From Spirosoma oryzicola (lineage in GTDB: Bacteria; Bacteroidota; Bacteroidia; Cytophagales; Spirosomataceae): a DNA stretch of 64,000 nucleotides. Shown here piece by piece: positions 51,010 to 59,168 of the stretch (position 1 is the stretch's first letter; every line of letters starts with the position of its first letter). A program made the translations under genes and the position numbers. A model generated the notes under the pieces. It worked only from the letters and a program-made list of their open reading frames with translations. It was not told the DNA's origin and did not search any database. The stretch is taken from positions 3,364,501 to 3,428,500 of the forward strand of contig NZ_CP089538.1 in the NCBI RefSeq assembly GCF_021233055.1. The letters run 5' to 3'.

Positions 51010-53094
51010 CTAAAAGCCAATCTTACCCTTCCGGCTGTTTCGATCCTGACCAGCGGCCCATTCGCGCATTTCGGCCAGCTCCCGCTCGAAACCGCCCGAC
51101 AGGATTGGGAAGCGTAACCATGAGCGTGGATCGAGGTTATGATCGTCCAGGTGGAACGACGGTGCGTAGCGTTCGCGCTTCCACTGATTGCGGCTCCAGA
51201 GCCGGAAAAATCGTTCAACCCAAACCAGCAATAGTTCACGATCATGCTGTCCGGCGTAGCGAACTTCGATCATCTTCAATACGTCAACCGGTGGTTTCTT
51301 GTCGCGGATGGCGGCTTCTTCGATGGAGTTCAGCACGTCATAAGGCATCAGGTCCTGCTCGTCGGTCTGTTTCTTGTCCAGCGGGCGCAGTTCGGCGGTT
51401 GGTTGTAGGTTGTTTACCGCGTGTAATCCCTGCACTTTGATTAGCTGGTCAGAGGCAGAATCGTTGGTCGAAGAGCCTGTTCTATCAGCGGGGGTCCAGT
51501 CGTTTTTGACGTTTAGTCCTACCGTTTCGAGCCAGCGTAGCCAGCCCCGCAGAAAATGCTTGTCGATACCCGTGATCGGGCTGATGCTACCGGCGGTATC
51601 ACCATCCATCGTGGCATACCCAACGGCGGCCTCGGAACGGTTCGACGTACTGAGCAGCAACGCGTTATTCAGGTTTGCCAGCATCCAGATACTTGGGGCA
51701 CGTACCCGCGCCTGAATATTTTGCAGAGCTATATCGTCGGTATCCCACGACAGTTTGCGGCCGAGCTGTTCTTCAATCAGGCCCCGGTAGGTATCGACCA
51801 GACCGTTGATGTTGATATTCATGAACGTGGCCCCAATGTCATCAGCGAGTTCTTTGGCGGAGTTGAACGTGTCATCCGACGAATTTTCGGTTCCCTGATA
51901 CATCACTGTCAGCAGCTTCCCGATGATCTCTTCCGACGTGGTGCAGTCCTGAATGGCTTTGATGTAGCCCAGTTTTTTCTTCACACCGTCAATACCAATG
52001 TTTTCAACCGCCATCCGAATCATCAGAAATACGGTTGCGGCAATCGCGGATGAATCCGCACCGCCACTGAGGGACAATACGTAGCCCTGCGAACGGCTTT
52101 TGCGCAGATAATCGAACAGACCAAGGGCTACGGCGCGCGCGAACTCTTCTTCTTTCAAATAACCGCCCCGCTCCCACGCTTCGAGTTCGGCCCGCTGAAC
52201 AACCGGCGTCACTTCCGGCCAGTCGAACCGGTCCGTAACCCGCAGGTTCGGAAAAGCAAGGGCAATGTTGGCCCGATTCTGAGCCTGGTTTAATCGCGTT
52301 ACGTCAATATCGATTACTGCCGGTACGATCAGAAAATCTTCGTAGCTCAAGCGAGCGCCCGACACCAGTAGTTCGCCGTTTGAAGCAACCATCGCATCAC
52401 CGTCGTAAATAACCCGGCCTGCTTCGTTGCCCAGCATGTTGCTGTAGATATAACTCACCCCGAACGAACGCGATGCGTCAACCACAAACCGTTCGCGAAC
52501 CTGCGATTTCAGGAAAGCAAAGTGGCTGGCGGTTGGGTTCAGAATAATATCGATACCCCGCTCGTAGAGGTTTCGGCCGGGCCGACTAGCGACCCAAGCG
52601 TCTTCGCAAATTTCAAAACCAATCCGAACCCCCGACAAGTCGTAGACAACATCACCGAACGGATACGTAAAATCACCGATCTTAATCTCGTCACGGACAA
52701 AAGGCGGCCAAGGCTGAAACCAGCGCGTTTCGTAATGTAACCCATTGTTAGCCATGTACTGTTTGGCCGTAAAGCCAAGAATACGTCGGTTGGCAATCAG
52801 ACAAGCGACATCGAACGTACGGTTGTTATGGCGAAGGGGTAGGCCCACGGCTACCACAATGTCGTTGGTATGCTCGACAATCTCCAATAAAGACGCAATG
52901 GATTGGTCGATGGTATTTTGGGCATAAAACGCGTCTTCGCATCCGTACCCCGAAATACAAAGCTCCGTCAGACACAGCAGACTGACATTCTGCCTTTTGG
53001 CTTCCTCAATCGCGTTGATTATATTCTGTTTATTGTGCTCCCACGCTAGTGGTGTCTGATTCAGCACCCCGGCTGCTACTTTTAAGAGTTTCAT
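51010..53094 (-). CDS. nadE: Glutamine-hydrolysing NAD+ synthase
   Basis: Makes NAD+ from deamido-NAD using glutamine. Two domains are clear in 694 residues: an N-terminal nitrilase-type glutaminase (about 1-290) and a C-terminal synthetase (about 330-694). In the first, the triad is in LCLTELCISGYG (Glu), FTAKQYM (Lys) and GFEICEDAW (Cys). In the second, the P-loop LSLSGGADSSAIAA and NRSEAAVGYATMDGD are present. The length is that of the large Bacteroidota type. The gene starts a leftward run with the ATPase, HNH and EamA genes; a TATTTTTG element lies about 115 bases upstream. Confidence 0.95.
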   Translation of the reverse strand: MKLLKVAAGVLNQTPLAWEHNKQNIINAIEEAKRQNVSLLCLTELCISGYGCEDAFYAQNTIDQSIASLLEIVEHTNDIVVAVGLPLRHNNRTFDVACLIANRRILGFTAKQYMANNGLHYETRWFQPWPPFVRDEIKIGDFTYPFGDVVYDLSGVRIGFEICEDAWVASRPGRNLYERGIDIILNPTASHFAFLKSQVRERFVVDASRSFGVSYIYSNMLGNEAGRVIYDGDAMVASNGELLVSGARLSYEDFLIVPAVIDIDVTRLNQAQNRANIALAFPNLRVTDRFDWPEVTPVVQRAELEAWERGGYLKEEEFARAVALGLFDYLRKSRSQGYVLSLSGGADSSAIAATVFLMIRMAVENIGIDGVKKKLGYIKAIQDCTTSEEIIGKLLTVMYQGTENSSDDTFNSAKELADDIGATFMNININGLVDTYRGLIEEQLGRKLSWDTDDIALQNIQARVRAPSIWMLANLNNALLLSTSNRSEAAVGYATMDGDTAGSISPITGIDKHFLRGWLRWLETVGLNVKNDWTPADRTGSSTNDSASDQLIKVQGLHAVNNLQPTAELRPLDKKQTDEQDLMPYDVLNSIEEAAIRDKKPPVDVLKMIEVRYAGQHDRELLLVWVERFFRLWSRNQWKRERYAPSFHLDDHNLDPRSWLRFPILSGGFERELAEMREWAAGQDRNSRKGKIGF

Positions 53095-53209
53095 CGATAA
53101 GGGAATGATTAAGCGAATGACAGGGCGACTTGAGCGACGGTTGAATCACAGCACAACGTAATCGCTACTCACCAGTAACTACTCGTTTACAAGAATAACA
53201 AACGAGACG

Positions 53210-53217
53210 CAAAAATA
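53210..53217 (-). promoter_or_regulatory. -7 promoter element of nadE
   Basis: The minus strand reads TATTTTTG, a TAnnTTTG match about 115 bases upstream of the nadE ATG. It lies just before the stop codon of the polynucleotide kinase gene. Confidence 0.45.
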
Positions 53218-53235
53218 GATTTGTCCGAGGGTAAA

Positions 53236-54177
53236 CTAAAAATCGCCGTAATCGACCTGAACGCAGGTTAAGCCCAGGGTTTGTCGCCACATGTCCACTA
53301 CCTGTTGGCGGTCATCCACAACCAGTTCGACGCAATATCGACCGACAATATGCCGTTCAAACAGCTCCCGTTTTAGGTAAGAATCTTTGCGATTGTCTTT
53401 TACGGGCCGCATAAATAATTCGTAATCGGCCTCCGACCAGCCCAGATACCAGTTGATCCAGGCTACGGTTTCGGGACGACAAACCGCATCCCGACCCGAA
53501 AAGAACACGATGGCATACCCGGCAGCCTGTAATGCCTGAACAAAACGAATAACAGGCCACTTGGGGGTATCGATACCCACCCGATGCCAGTCAAAGGGCG
53601 ACCGGTTTCCGCGTATGGCTATCGTCCCGTCGATGTCAACAATGACGCAACGCGGTAAGGCCTCGTCCTGCACCCGATGGGCCACCGTACTCCGGGTCAG
53701 CACTTCGGGTTGAAACGAAAATTTACTTTTTAGCCGATTGAGCCGTTCGGCCTGCTGTCGAATGACTTCCTCTCCTACGGTATCGGTTCGATTCTGGTCG
53801 CGCTGGATGCATTCCTCCAGGGGCGTTTCGATTAATTTATACTGGATTTTCACCTCCGCAAAGCGACGCGTGAGCATTCGGCGGTAATCGTTGAGGTAGC
53901 TTAGTTTCAGGTTCGTATTGTCGATTAATACGTGCCATCCCCGCGCCAATCCTTCCAGAATAGCCGTTTGCTGCAAGTCATTGACGAGCGTTTCGATGCG
54001 ATTTATTTCCTGTTCAGGCCAGGTTTTCCAGTACTCCGCCAACGAAACGGGTAGCAAACCGCGCCGGAGATCGTCCCGATTGACCCGTAGCCAGTTTGGA
54101 TGTTCCGCACAGAATTGTCGGGCAAAGGTCGATTTTCCACTACCACTCAGCCCGATTAAAATAAGAACGTGTTTCAT
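53236..54177 (-). CDS. Polynucleotide 5'-kinase/3'-phosphatase, T4 Pnkp (PseT)-type
   Basis: Bifunctional nucleic-acid end-healing enzyme, 313 residues from the ATG at 54177. The kinase domain has the P-loop GLSGSGKST (residues 9-17) and the Asp region VNRDDLRRG (33-40). The HAD phosphatase domain starts with VIVDIDGTIAIRG, Asp181 and Asp183, as in T4 Pnkp, followed by FFSGRDAVCRPE and RPVKDNRKDSYLKRELF. The order kinase-phosphatase is the T4 order. It repairs RNA or DNA ends, for example after nuclease damage. No ligase was seen beside it. Some longer starts exist (54210, 54240) but add residues without family character. Confidence 0.9.
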   Translation of the reverse strand: MKHVLILIGLSGSGKSTFARQFCAEHPNWLRVNRDDLRRGLLPVSLAEYWKTWPEQEINRIETLVNDLQQTAILEGLARGWHVLIDNTNLKLSYLNDYRRMLTRRFAEVKIQYKLIETPLEECIQRDQNRTDTVGEEVIRQQAERLNRLKSKFSFQPEVLTRSTVAHRVQDEALPRCVIVDIDGTIAIRGNRSPFDWHRVGIDTPKWPVIRFVQALQAAGYAIVFFSGRDAVCRPETVAWINWYLGWSEADYELFMRPVKDNRKDSYLKRELFERHIVGRYCVELVVDDRQQVVDMWRQTLGLTCVQVDYGDF

Positions 54178-54286
54178 GCTTCGCCGTTTACGCGTTGCCC
54201 AGCCCTTCATTCGCTGCCTCTGGACACAAAAATTCAGCACCCGGTAGCATGCTGAACCCGTTCAGAAACCGTTAGTTTTCGTTCTA

Positions 54287-55561
54287 TCAGAATTCGGGTA
54301 CGGCCACCAGCTTTTCTGTTTGCCCATACCGCCGTTTGAAGTAAATAAACGACGCAATGACCAGCACCACATAAAAAGCCGCCATGATGTATGCTCCAGC
54401 CATAAAAAACTCCCGATAACTAATGTTAGCATGACCAAAGTTCTTGTACAGCAGTACCCCGACACTGCCCAGATACCCGTACCAGTCGGCTAACGTCACA
54501 ATGAAACCGACGGTGCTGACATAGCGAAACGAAGCGATCAGCCGTTCGAAATACAGCCCGTTGCAAGGTACGTAGGCCATGTACAAACCCAAACCCGTCA
54601 GCAGAAACCAGTTTCCGGGCGATAACACACCGATTGAGTAAGCGTAAGTGCTTAGACCAACCAGCGCACCGCCCGTCAGCATCAAGCCGTTGAGCAAGGT
54701 AAACGCCTTGAAATTGTCCGTTACGCGCTGAAGCAACCCCATCACGATCAGAATACCAACCGCTACCAGCGTTTCGGTTTTAGCGAAAATCGATGGATTG
54801 GATACACCCGCGTCTTTAAGGATTTCGGGACCGAAATTGTCGCGAAAATCGCGAAAGGCAGATAAGAGTACGTACGAAGCAATGAGCAATATCAACCCCA
54901 GCCTGAAATTACCCACAAACAACTGTCGTTCGGCGGCATCCATAGGCCTGCGTTCCGTACGCAGAGCACGGTCTTCGTCCGTAGGTGGCGGCAGCAGCGT
55001 TAGCGCATAAATGGAGATGAGCATCGGCAGGACAAACAACGAACCAGTCACGAACGGTAACCAGAATTCTGACACGCCCCAATCCGCCTTGATGGTTAAC
55101 GCAACCGTTTTGACAAAACCCGACGCGAAGATGAACGAAGCGGTCAGACCCGCGACGAGCGCATCGGTTTGCCGACGCCCTTCCAGAAAGCCCAGCATCG
55201 TACCGTAGACCATGCCCAGCGGCAAGCCATTGAGGAACAGGAAAACAATATTCCACGGAGCCGGTACAAGAGCAAAGCCCAGCAGCGCCAATAACGCTAC
55301 GACAACGAACAGCAGAATGTTGGTTGCCCGGCGGCCCGGCGACATTTCTGAAACAACCTTTACACCGATTCCCTTCGATACAGCATAACCAAATACCTGC
55401 GCCGTCACCAGCCAAATTTTGTAGCTCACCCCGGCAAAAACCATCCCTTCGAACGTAACGGCGGTGATGCCCCGGCGGAACGCATACATACAGGCATAGG
55501 TACAAAAAGCGGCTGTTGCCCCGAAAACAACGAAGGCAGTGGGATTACGAAGAAAACGCAT
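54287..55561 (-). CDS. DUF5690-family MFS transporter
   Basis: A 424-residue major-facilitator-type protein with about twelve hydrophobic helices and a charged central loop (about 205-225, TDEDRALRTERRPMDAAERQ). RNPTAFVVFGATAAFCTYACMYAFRR, quoted only in part, is typical of DUF5690. The C-terminal end is polar. The substrate is not known. Upstream in the same direction, 228 bases away, lies a PhnZ-like HD protein, an association that suggests transport of a phosphonate or related compound (inference). Confidence 0.85.
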   Translation of the reverse strand: MRFLRNPTAFVVFGATAAFCTYACMYAFRRGITAVTFEGMVFAGVSYKIWLVTAQVFGYAVSKGIGVKVVSEMSPGRRATNILLFVVVALLALLGFALVPAPWNIVFLFLNGLPLGMVYGTMLGFLEGRRQTDALVAGLTASFIFASGFVKTVALTIKADWGVSEFWLPFVTGSLFVLPMLISIYALTLLPPPTDEDRALRTERRPMDAAERQLFVGNFRLGLILLIASYVLLSAFRDFRDNFGPEILKDAGVSNPSIFAKTETLVAVGILIVMGLLQRVTDNFKAFTLLNGLMLTGGALVGLSTYAYSIGVLSPGNWFLLTGLGLYMAYVPCNGLYFERLIASFRYVSTVGFIVTLADWYGYLGSVGVLLYKNFGHANISYREFFMAGAYIMAAFYVVLVIASFIYFKRRYGQTEKLVAVPEF

Positions 55562-55789
55562 TATGTGTCAAATTTGGCACTGGTTGCGACCAGCTACGAA
55601 AGGTTACTGCCAGTAAACTACAAACTTCTGCTGACAAACGCATAAACTCGCTGATCGGTCACCGCTTAGGTGACGGACGATACGACCCATGTCCAGTGCT
55701 TCCATCAGCTGATAGCCTGCATTGTGTGGGTTCTCGAAAATGCTTTGTGAACGGGGAAACGCTCCTGTCGACTGGCTGTAACGCGTGAT

Positions 55790-56347
55790 CTACCCAGCAA
55801 TTAGTTTTTGTCCCATAGCCAGATAGTAGTCGGCACCGGGCGTTGCCAGGCCGGGTATTTTGGCCTGCTCGTCCCAGGAGCGCAATTGCAGTATGCCTTT
55901 GAAATACGGATTCGCTTCAAATGCCAGCGCTTCAGCTTCCGACATCGGTCCACCCTGAAACGTGAGTGTTTTCAGACTGGCCTCCGATAAACGGGCAAAG
56001 TACTTTGGATTTCGGAAAACGAGGTACCGCTTGGCATTGACGTGGTTCTTGATCAACTGAGCCACTTTTTCGGAATACCCAAGCTGCCGCAAATAGTCCG
56101 CCCCAAGCCGCTCGTGATCGATGGTCCCGTAACCATCCATATACCCTTGAGCCGCGTCGCCTTCGGTCAGCTCAGGGGGTAAGAGATGACCAATATCATG
56201 CAAAAAAGCCGCTACAATGGTTTCCTCATCGGCCCCAGCCTGCTCGGCCAGTTGAGCGCATTGAAGCGCATGTTCAAGTTGCGTTACGGGCTCACCGAAA
56301 TAAGCGTCATTTCCGCTCTGGGTGAAAAGGCTGGCGATGATTTCCAT
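55790..56347 (-). CDS. HD-domain protein of the phosphonate-degradation (PhnZ-like) type
   Basis: A 185-residue HD-domain protein. Family features are the metal ligands in VTQLEHALQCAQLA (His near residue 26) and AFLHDIGHLLPPE (HD near 50), then DHERLGADYLRQLGYS and IKNHVNAKRYL. PhnZ-type proteins are di-iron oxygenases that split the C-P bond of hydroxyphosphonates, rather than phosphatases. The partner 2-oxoglutarate oxygenase PhnY is not adjacent. A DUF5690 transporter follows. The family is recognised by its order of motifs; activity is inferred. Confidence 0.8.
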   Translation of the reverse strand: MEIIASLFTQSGNDAYFGEPVTQLEHALQCAQLAEQAGADEETIVAAFLHDIGHLLPPELTEGDAAQGYMDGYGTIDHERLGADYLRQLGYSEKVAQLIKNHVNAKRYLVFRNPKYFARLSEASLKTLTFQGGPMSEAEALAFEANPYFKGILQLRSWDEQAKIPGLATPGADYYLAMGQKLIAG

Positions 56348-56400
56348 TGTAGCGACTTAGGGGTTGAGGGCTGGTTGGGAATAGATGAAACGCTTTTTGA

Positions 56401-57321
56401 TTAGCTGTAATGCAGATAGGTTCGCTCAACGCTCCCGTCGTCGTAGAGGTCAATCAAGGCATAGCCGGCTTTCGTCTGTTGGTAAACGTCGCTTTTCCAC
56501 CAATTCCCACAGACAGCACCATTGCACAGATACGTAACCCCATTGTAATCAACGCGATCCAGCAAATGCATGTGACCGCTCAGTGCCGTTTTTACGTTAG
56601 GATACTGGTAAAATAGCTTTAATAATTCCGGCGTATTCGACAAAACCAGCGCTCCCGGAATGGTCCAGTCACCGTTCTTAACGTTTTGTTCGCTGAAAAA
56701 TGCAGTAGGACTAAAAATCGGAATATGCGACAGAACCAGCACGGGCGTCTTGGTATCCGTTTTTGCCAGATCCCCTTTCAGCCACTCCAGTTGCTCAGGG
56801 TCGATAAAGCCCGTATACCATTTCCCGTCCGGGGTTGGTTGCACGCTATCGAGAATAATAAAATGCCAGCCATTGCGGTCAAAGCTACGGTATCGACCAC
56901 CAATCCGCATCAAATCGACAGCCCACTTCTTCCCGTACATCGGATCATTTTTCGCTTGTTCGAATCCCCAAACGTCATGGTTACCGATGCAATATTCGAT
57001 AGGCAATGTGTTATTGGCTTTGACAACGGTATGCCAGGCATCCCACTGTTTCTGAACAGCGGACTGGTCCTGTTTGAGCGCATCCATAATCACATCGCCC
57101 CCGTGCAAAATAAAAGCGGGTTTGTCGGCCTGACTTTGCACGTGCTGCAAGCACTTTGCTACCGACTCCATTGGTTTGGCTTCGGGCGTTATGTGCGTAT
57201 CGCCAACGTACGCAAACCGAACCGAACGCTTGCGGGCAACGGTGTTCGAATCAGGCGTTGGCGATAAAGCAGGCAGAAAAGGAAGTAACGAGGCTGATTT
57301 GAGTACGTTTCTACGGTTCAT
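56401..57321 (-). CDS. Metallophosphoesterase (calcineurin-like), exported
   Basis: A 306-residue exported hydrolase starting MNRRNVLKSASLLPFLPAL, a Tat-like or Sec signal. The five phosphoesterase motifs are in place: YVGDTHIT (GDxH), LHGGDVIMD (GGDxx), CIGNHDVWG (GNHD), LSHIPIF (GHxP-like) and LSGHMHLLD (GHxH). They bind two metals. The ATG at 57321 is preferred over an in-frame start 33 codons further upstream, which adds a non-homologous segment. It follows susD by 135 bases in the same direction and may be an accessory part of that locus. Substrate unknown. Confidence 0.92.
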   Translation of the reverse strand: MNRRNVLKSASLLPFLPALSPTPDSNTVARKRSVRFAYVGDTHITPEAKPMESVAKCLQHVQSQADKPAFILHGGDVIMDALKQDQSAVQKQWDAWHTVVKANNTLPIEYCIGNHDVWGFEQAKNDPMYGKKWAVDLMRIGGRYRSFDRNGWHFIILDSVQPTPDGKWYTGFIDPEQLEWLKGDLAKTDTKTPVLVLSHIPIFSPTAFFSEQNVKNGDWTIPGALVLSNTPELLKLFYQYPNVKTALSGHMHLLDRVDYNGVTYLCNGAVCGNWWKSDVYQQTKAGYALIDLYDDGSVERTYLHYS

Positions 57322-57410
57322 GAGAGTATTCAGGTCTAAAAAGTACGGCAAGATACGTATGGTTTGGCAGAACAGTCTACTCAGGCACCGGACGATTAGC
57401 AATACGTCTC

Positions 57411-57445
57411 CAACCAGCAAGCGTTGTTTTACTACCTGCTGGTTG
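57411..57445. terminator. Small hairpin after susD
   Basis: CAACCAGCA (57411-57419) pairs with TGCTGGTTG (57437-57445) across a 17-base loop, just after the susD stop at 57457. It has no strong T-tract. Confidence 0.35.
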
Positions 57446-57456
57446 AAGAACTACGC

Positions 57457-59058
57457 TTACTTCAATAGCCACATCTGGGCGTTAATATCGTCATTACCAC
57501 CGTATTGACTGGCAATGGCGGCCGTATTATTGGCGGTATTGTACGAACGCTCGGTCGCCGGATACTGCCAGCGCAGTGGAATCCGCTGACTGTTTCCCGT
57601 ACCGGGGCCGACCAGGAAGGTAGGCACGCCCGTCCGGCGCTGGTTGTAGAATGCTTCCAGACCCGAGTTCTGGGCGAAAGCCAGGTACTTCTGCGTCAGA
57701 ATCTGATTCAGGCCCGTCGAACTGCCCGCATACTTCACTGCCGACTGTGCGTAATAATCGGCGAAGCTGACATTGACTGTGTAGGTATTGAAGTTGCGAT
57801 ACCCACCGTCGGCCGAGAAATAAACGGTGTTGGCACCGTCGGTGATCCCGTAGAACGCCCACGACGCTTTGATACCATTCTGGTAGTACGTCTCGGCATT
57901 ACCTGATACCCAGCCCCGATTGATTGCTTCGGCGATGTTGAACTGTAATTCGGGGTAGCCAATAATACTATATGGCTCGGCCGTGTAGGTGCTGTAGTAG
58001 TGCTTGCGGTTGATGAACGAGTACACGCCCTGCGTTGCGTTCGAGGCCATCGTCGCCAGATCTTCTCCCGATGATGCGCCCACGAATGCCGCGAAGTCGG
58101 TCGGTTTCACACCGGCAGTAACTTTGGCCGTAGCGGGTTCGGCCACGACAAACGTACGGGGATCTTTCAGGCTCGTCAGCGTACCGAGGTACGTGGCCGC
58201 CATGTTCTCGCGGGTTGCGTTTCCGCCGAAGTTGTCCGGGTTGCGGTTGTACTTGTTGAACTGACTGTTGTAAACGTATTGCAGGTTATCGTTTGACGAG
58301 GTCATGACCGGATATTTAGTCGGGTTGCCGAGTACCTCCGCAAAACGAGATTTCACGTTCAGGTCCGTATCCGACTCTTTGCGGCTCAGGTTCACCAGTA
58401 CGCGCAGCTTGTAGGTATTCACCGCTTTCTGCCACTTGCTCAAGCTATTACCGAAGTAAATATCGCCCGACAGGTTGTTATCGTTTTTGGCAATCAACGA
58501 CGTCAGATCAGCGTTGGCACCGTCGAGCCAGTTCAGAATCTGGACGTATATTTCTTTCTGCGTGTTATAGTTCGGTGTCTGATTGTTGAGGCCCTGCAAG
58601 GCTTCGGTCATCGGAATGTCGCCGACGCGCCGGGTCATATTTTCGAAAAAGTAGGCCCGGAAGAACTTGCCCAGTGCCGAATACGCATTGACATCGGGCA
58701 GCCCTGCTTTTTTGGCTTCTTCTTCCATCTTCACCACGTTTTTCAGCGTTGTGTAGTTCAGGCCCGTCGTCGTCCAAGCGTAGTCATTGGTCGCGTAGTA
58801 GTTGTAATTACTAGCGTAGAATTGATTGTAGCGTTGGGCTGAATTCCACGCTCCACTGTTATCCGAGCTACCAGCAGTACTACCCGTACTGCCGCCAGAA
58901 CCAACAAAGTACATATCGTTAACGACGCCGTTGAATACCAGCGATGCAGGAGCACTTGTTGGCCGGTTGGGGTCTTGTTCGAGCTGATCGAACGGTTTTT
59001 CGCAGCTTGCTAGCGTGAGTACCGCCAGCACGGGGATAATGTATTTCTTCAGGGACAT
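57457..59058 (-). CDS. SusD/RagB-family outer-membrane lipoprotein
   Basis: Surface glycan-binding partner of the TonB-dependent SusC-type receptor. A 533-residue protein with a lipoprotein signal, MSLKKYIIPVLAVLTLASC (Cys19). PTSAPASLVFNGVVNDMYF and the Asn/Tyr-rich N-terminal half are typical of the SusD-like_2 branch (nutrient-binding outer-membrane lipoproteins). The tetratricopeptide-like helices are present through about residue 300 (VGDIPMTEALQGLNNQTPNY). Ends QYGGNDDINAQMWLL. It follows the SusC-type gene with a 110-base spacer. The neighbouring fucosidase genes suggest fucose-containing glycans. Confidence 0.94.
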   Translation of the reverse strand: MSLKKYIIPVLAVLTLASCEKPFDQLEQDPNRPTSAPASLVFNGVVNDMYFVGSGGSTGSTAGSSDNSGAWNSAQRYNQFYASNYNYYATNDYAWTTTGLNYTTLKNVVKMEEEAKKAGLPDVNAYSALGKFFRAYFFENMTRRVGDIPMTEALQGLNNQTPNYNTQKEIYVQILNWLDGANADLTSLIAKNDNNLSGDIYFGNSLSKWQKAVNTYKLRVLVNLSRKESDTDLNVKSRFAEVLGNPTKYPVMTSSNDNLQYVYNSQFNKYNRNPDNFGGNATRENMAATYLGTLTSLKDPRTFVVAEPATAKVTAGVKPTDFAAFVGASSGEDLATMASNATQGVYSFINRKHYYSTYTAEPYSIIGYPELQFNIAEAINRGWVSGNAETYYQNGIKASWAFYGITDGANTVYFSADGGYRNFNTYTVNVSFADYYAQSAVKYAGSSTGLNQILTQKYLAFAQNSGLEAFYNQRRTGVPTFLVGPGTGNSQRIPLRWQYPATERSYNTANNTAAIASQYGGNDDINAQMWLLK

Positions 59059-59082
59059 TTCAGTTTGTAGTTTGTGGATTTA

Positions 59083-59160
59083 CCCTCCCCCAACTCCTCC
59101 CGCGACGACGGCCACCGTGGCACGGACCGCCCAAAACGGGAGAGGTCGGAGGTATGAGGG
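59083..59160. repeat. Imperfect inverted repeat in the susC-susD spacer
   Basis: A C/T-rich arm (59083-59102) faces a G/A-rich arm (59137-59160) that is roughly complementary. The stretch between holds an 11-base palindrome, GCCAC-C-GTGGC (59111-59121). It fills most of the 110-base spacer. Confidence 0.5.
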
Positions 59161-59168
59161 TGCCCCGT

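Noticed and set aside
50994..51440. Frames on the plus strand opposite nadE
   Set aside because: They are shadows of the well-supported nadE coding sequence on the minus strand.
53236..54177. Complete RNA-repair operon (kinase plus ligase)
   Set aside because: Only the kinase-phosphatase is present; flanking genes are nadE and a transporter, with no ligase.
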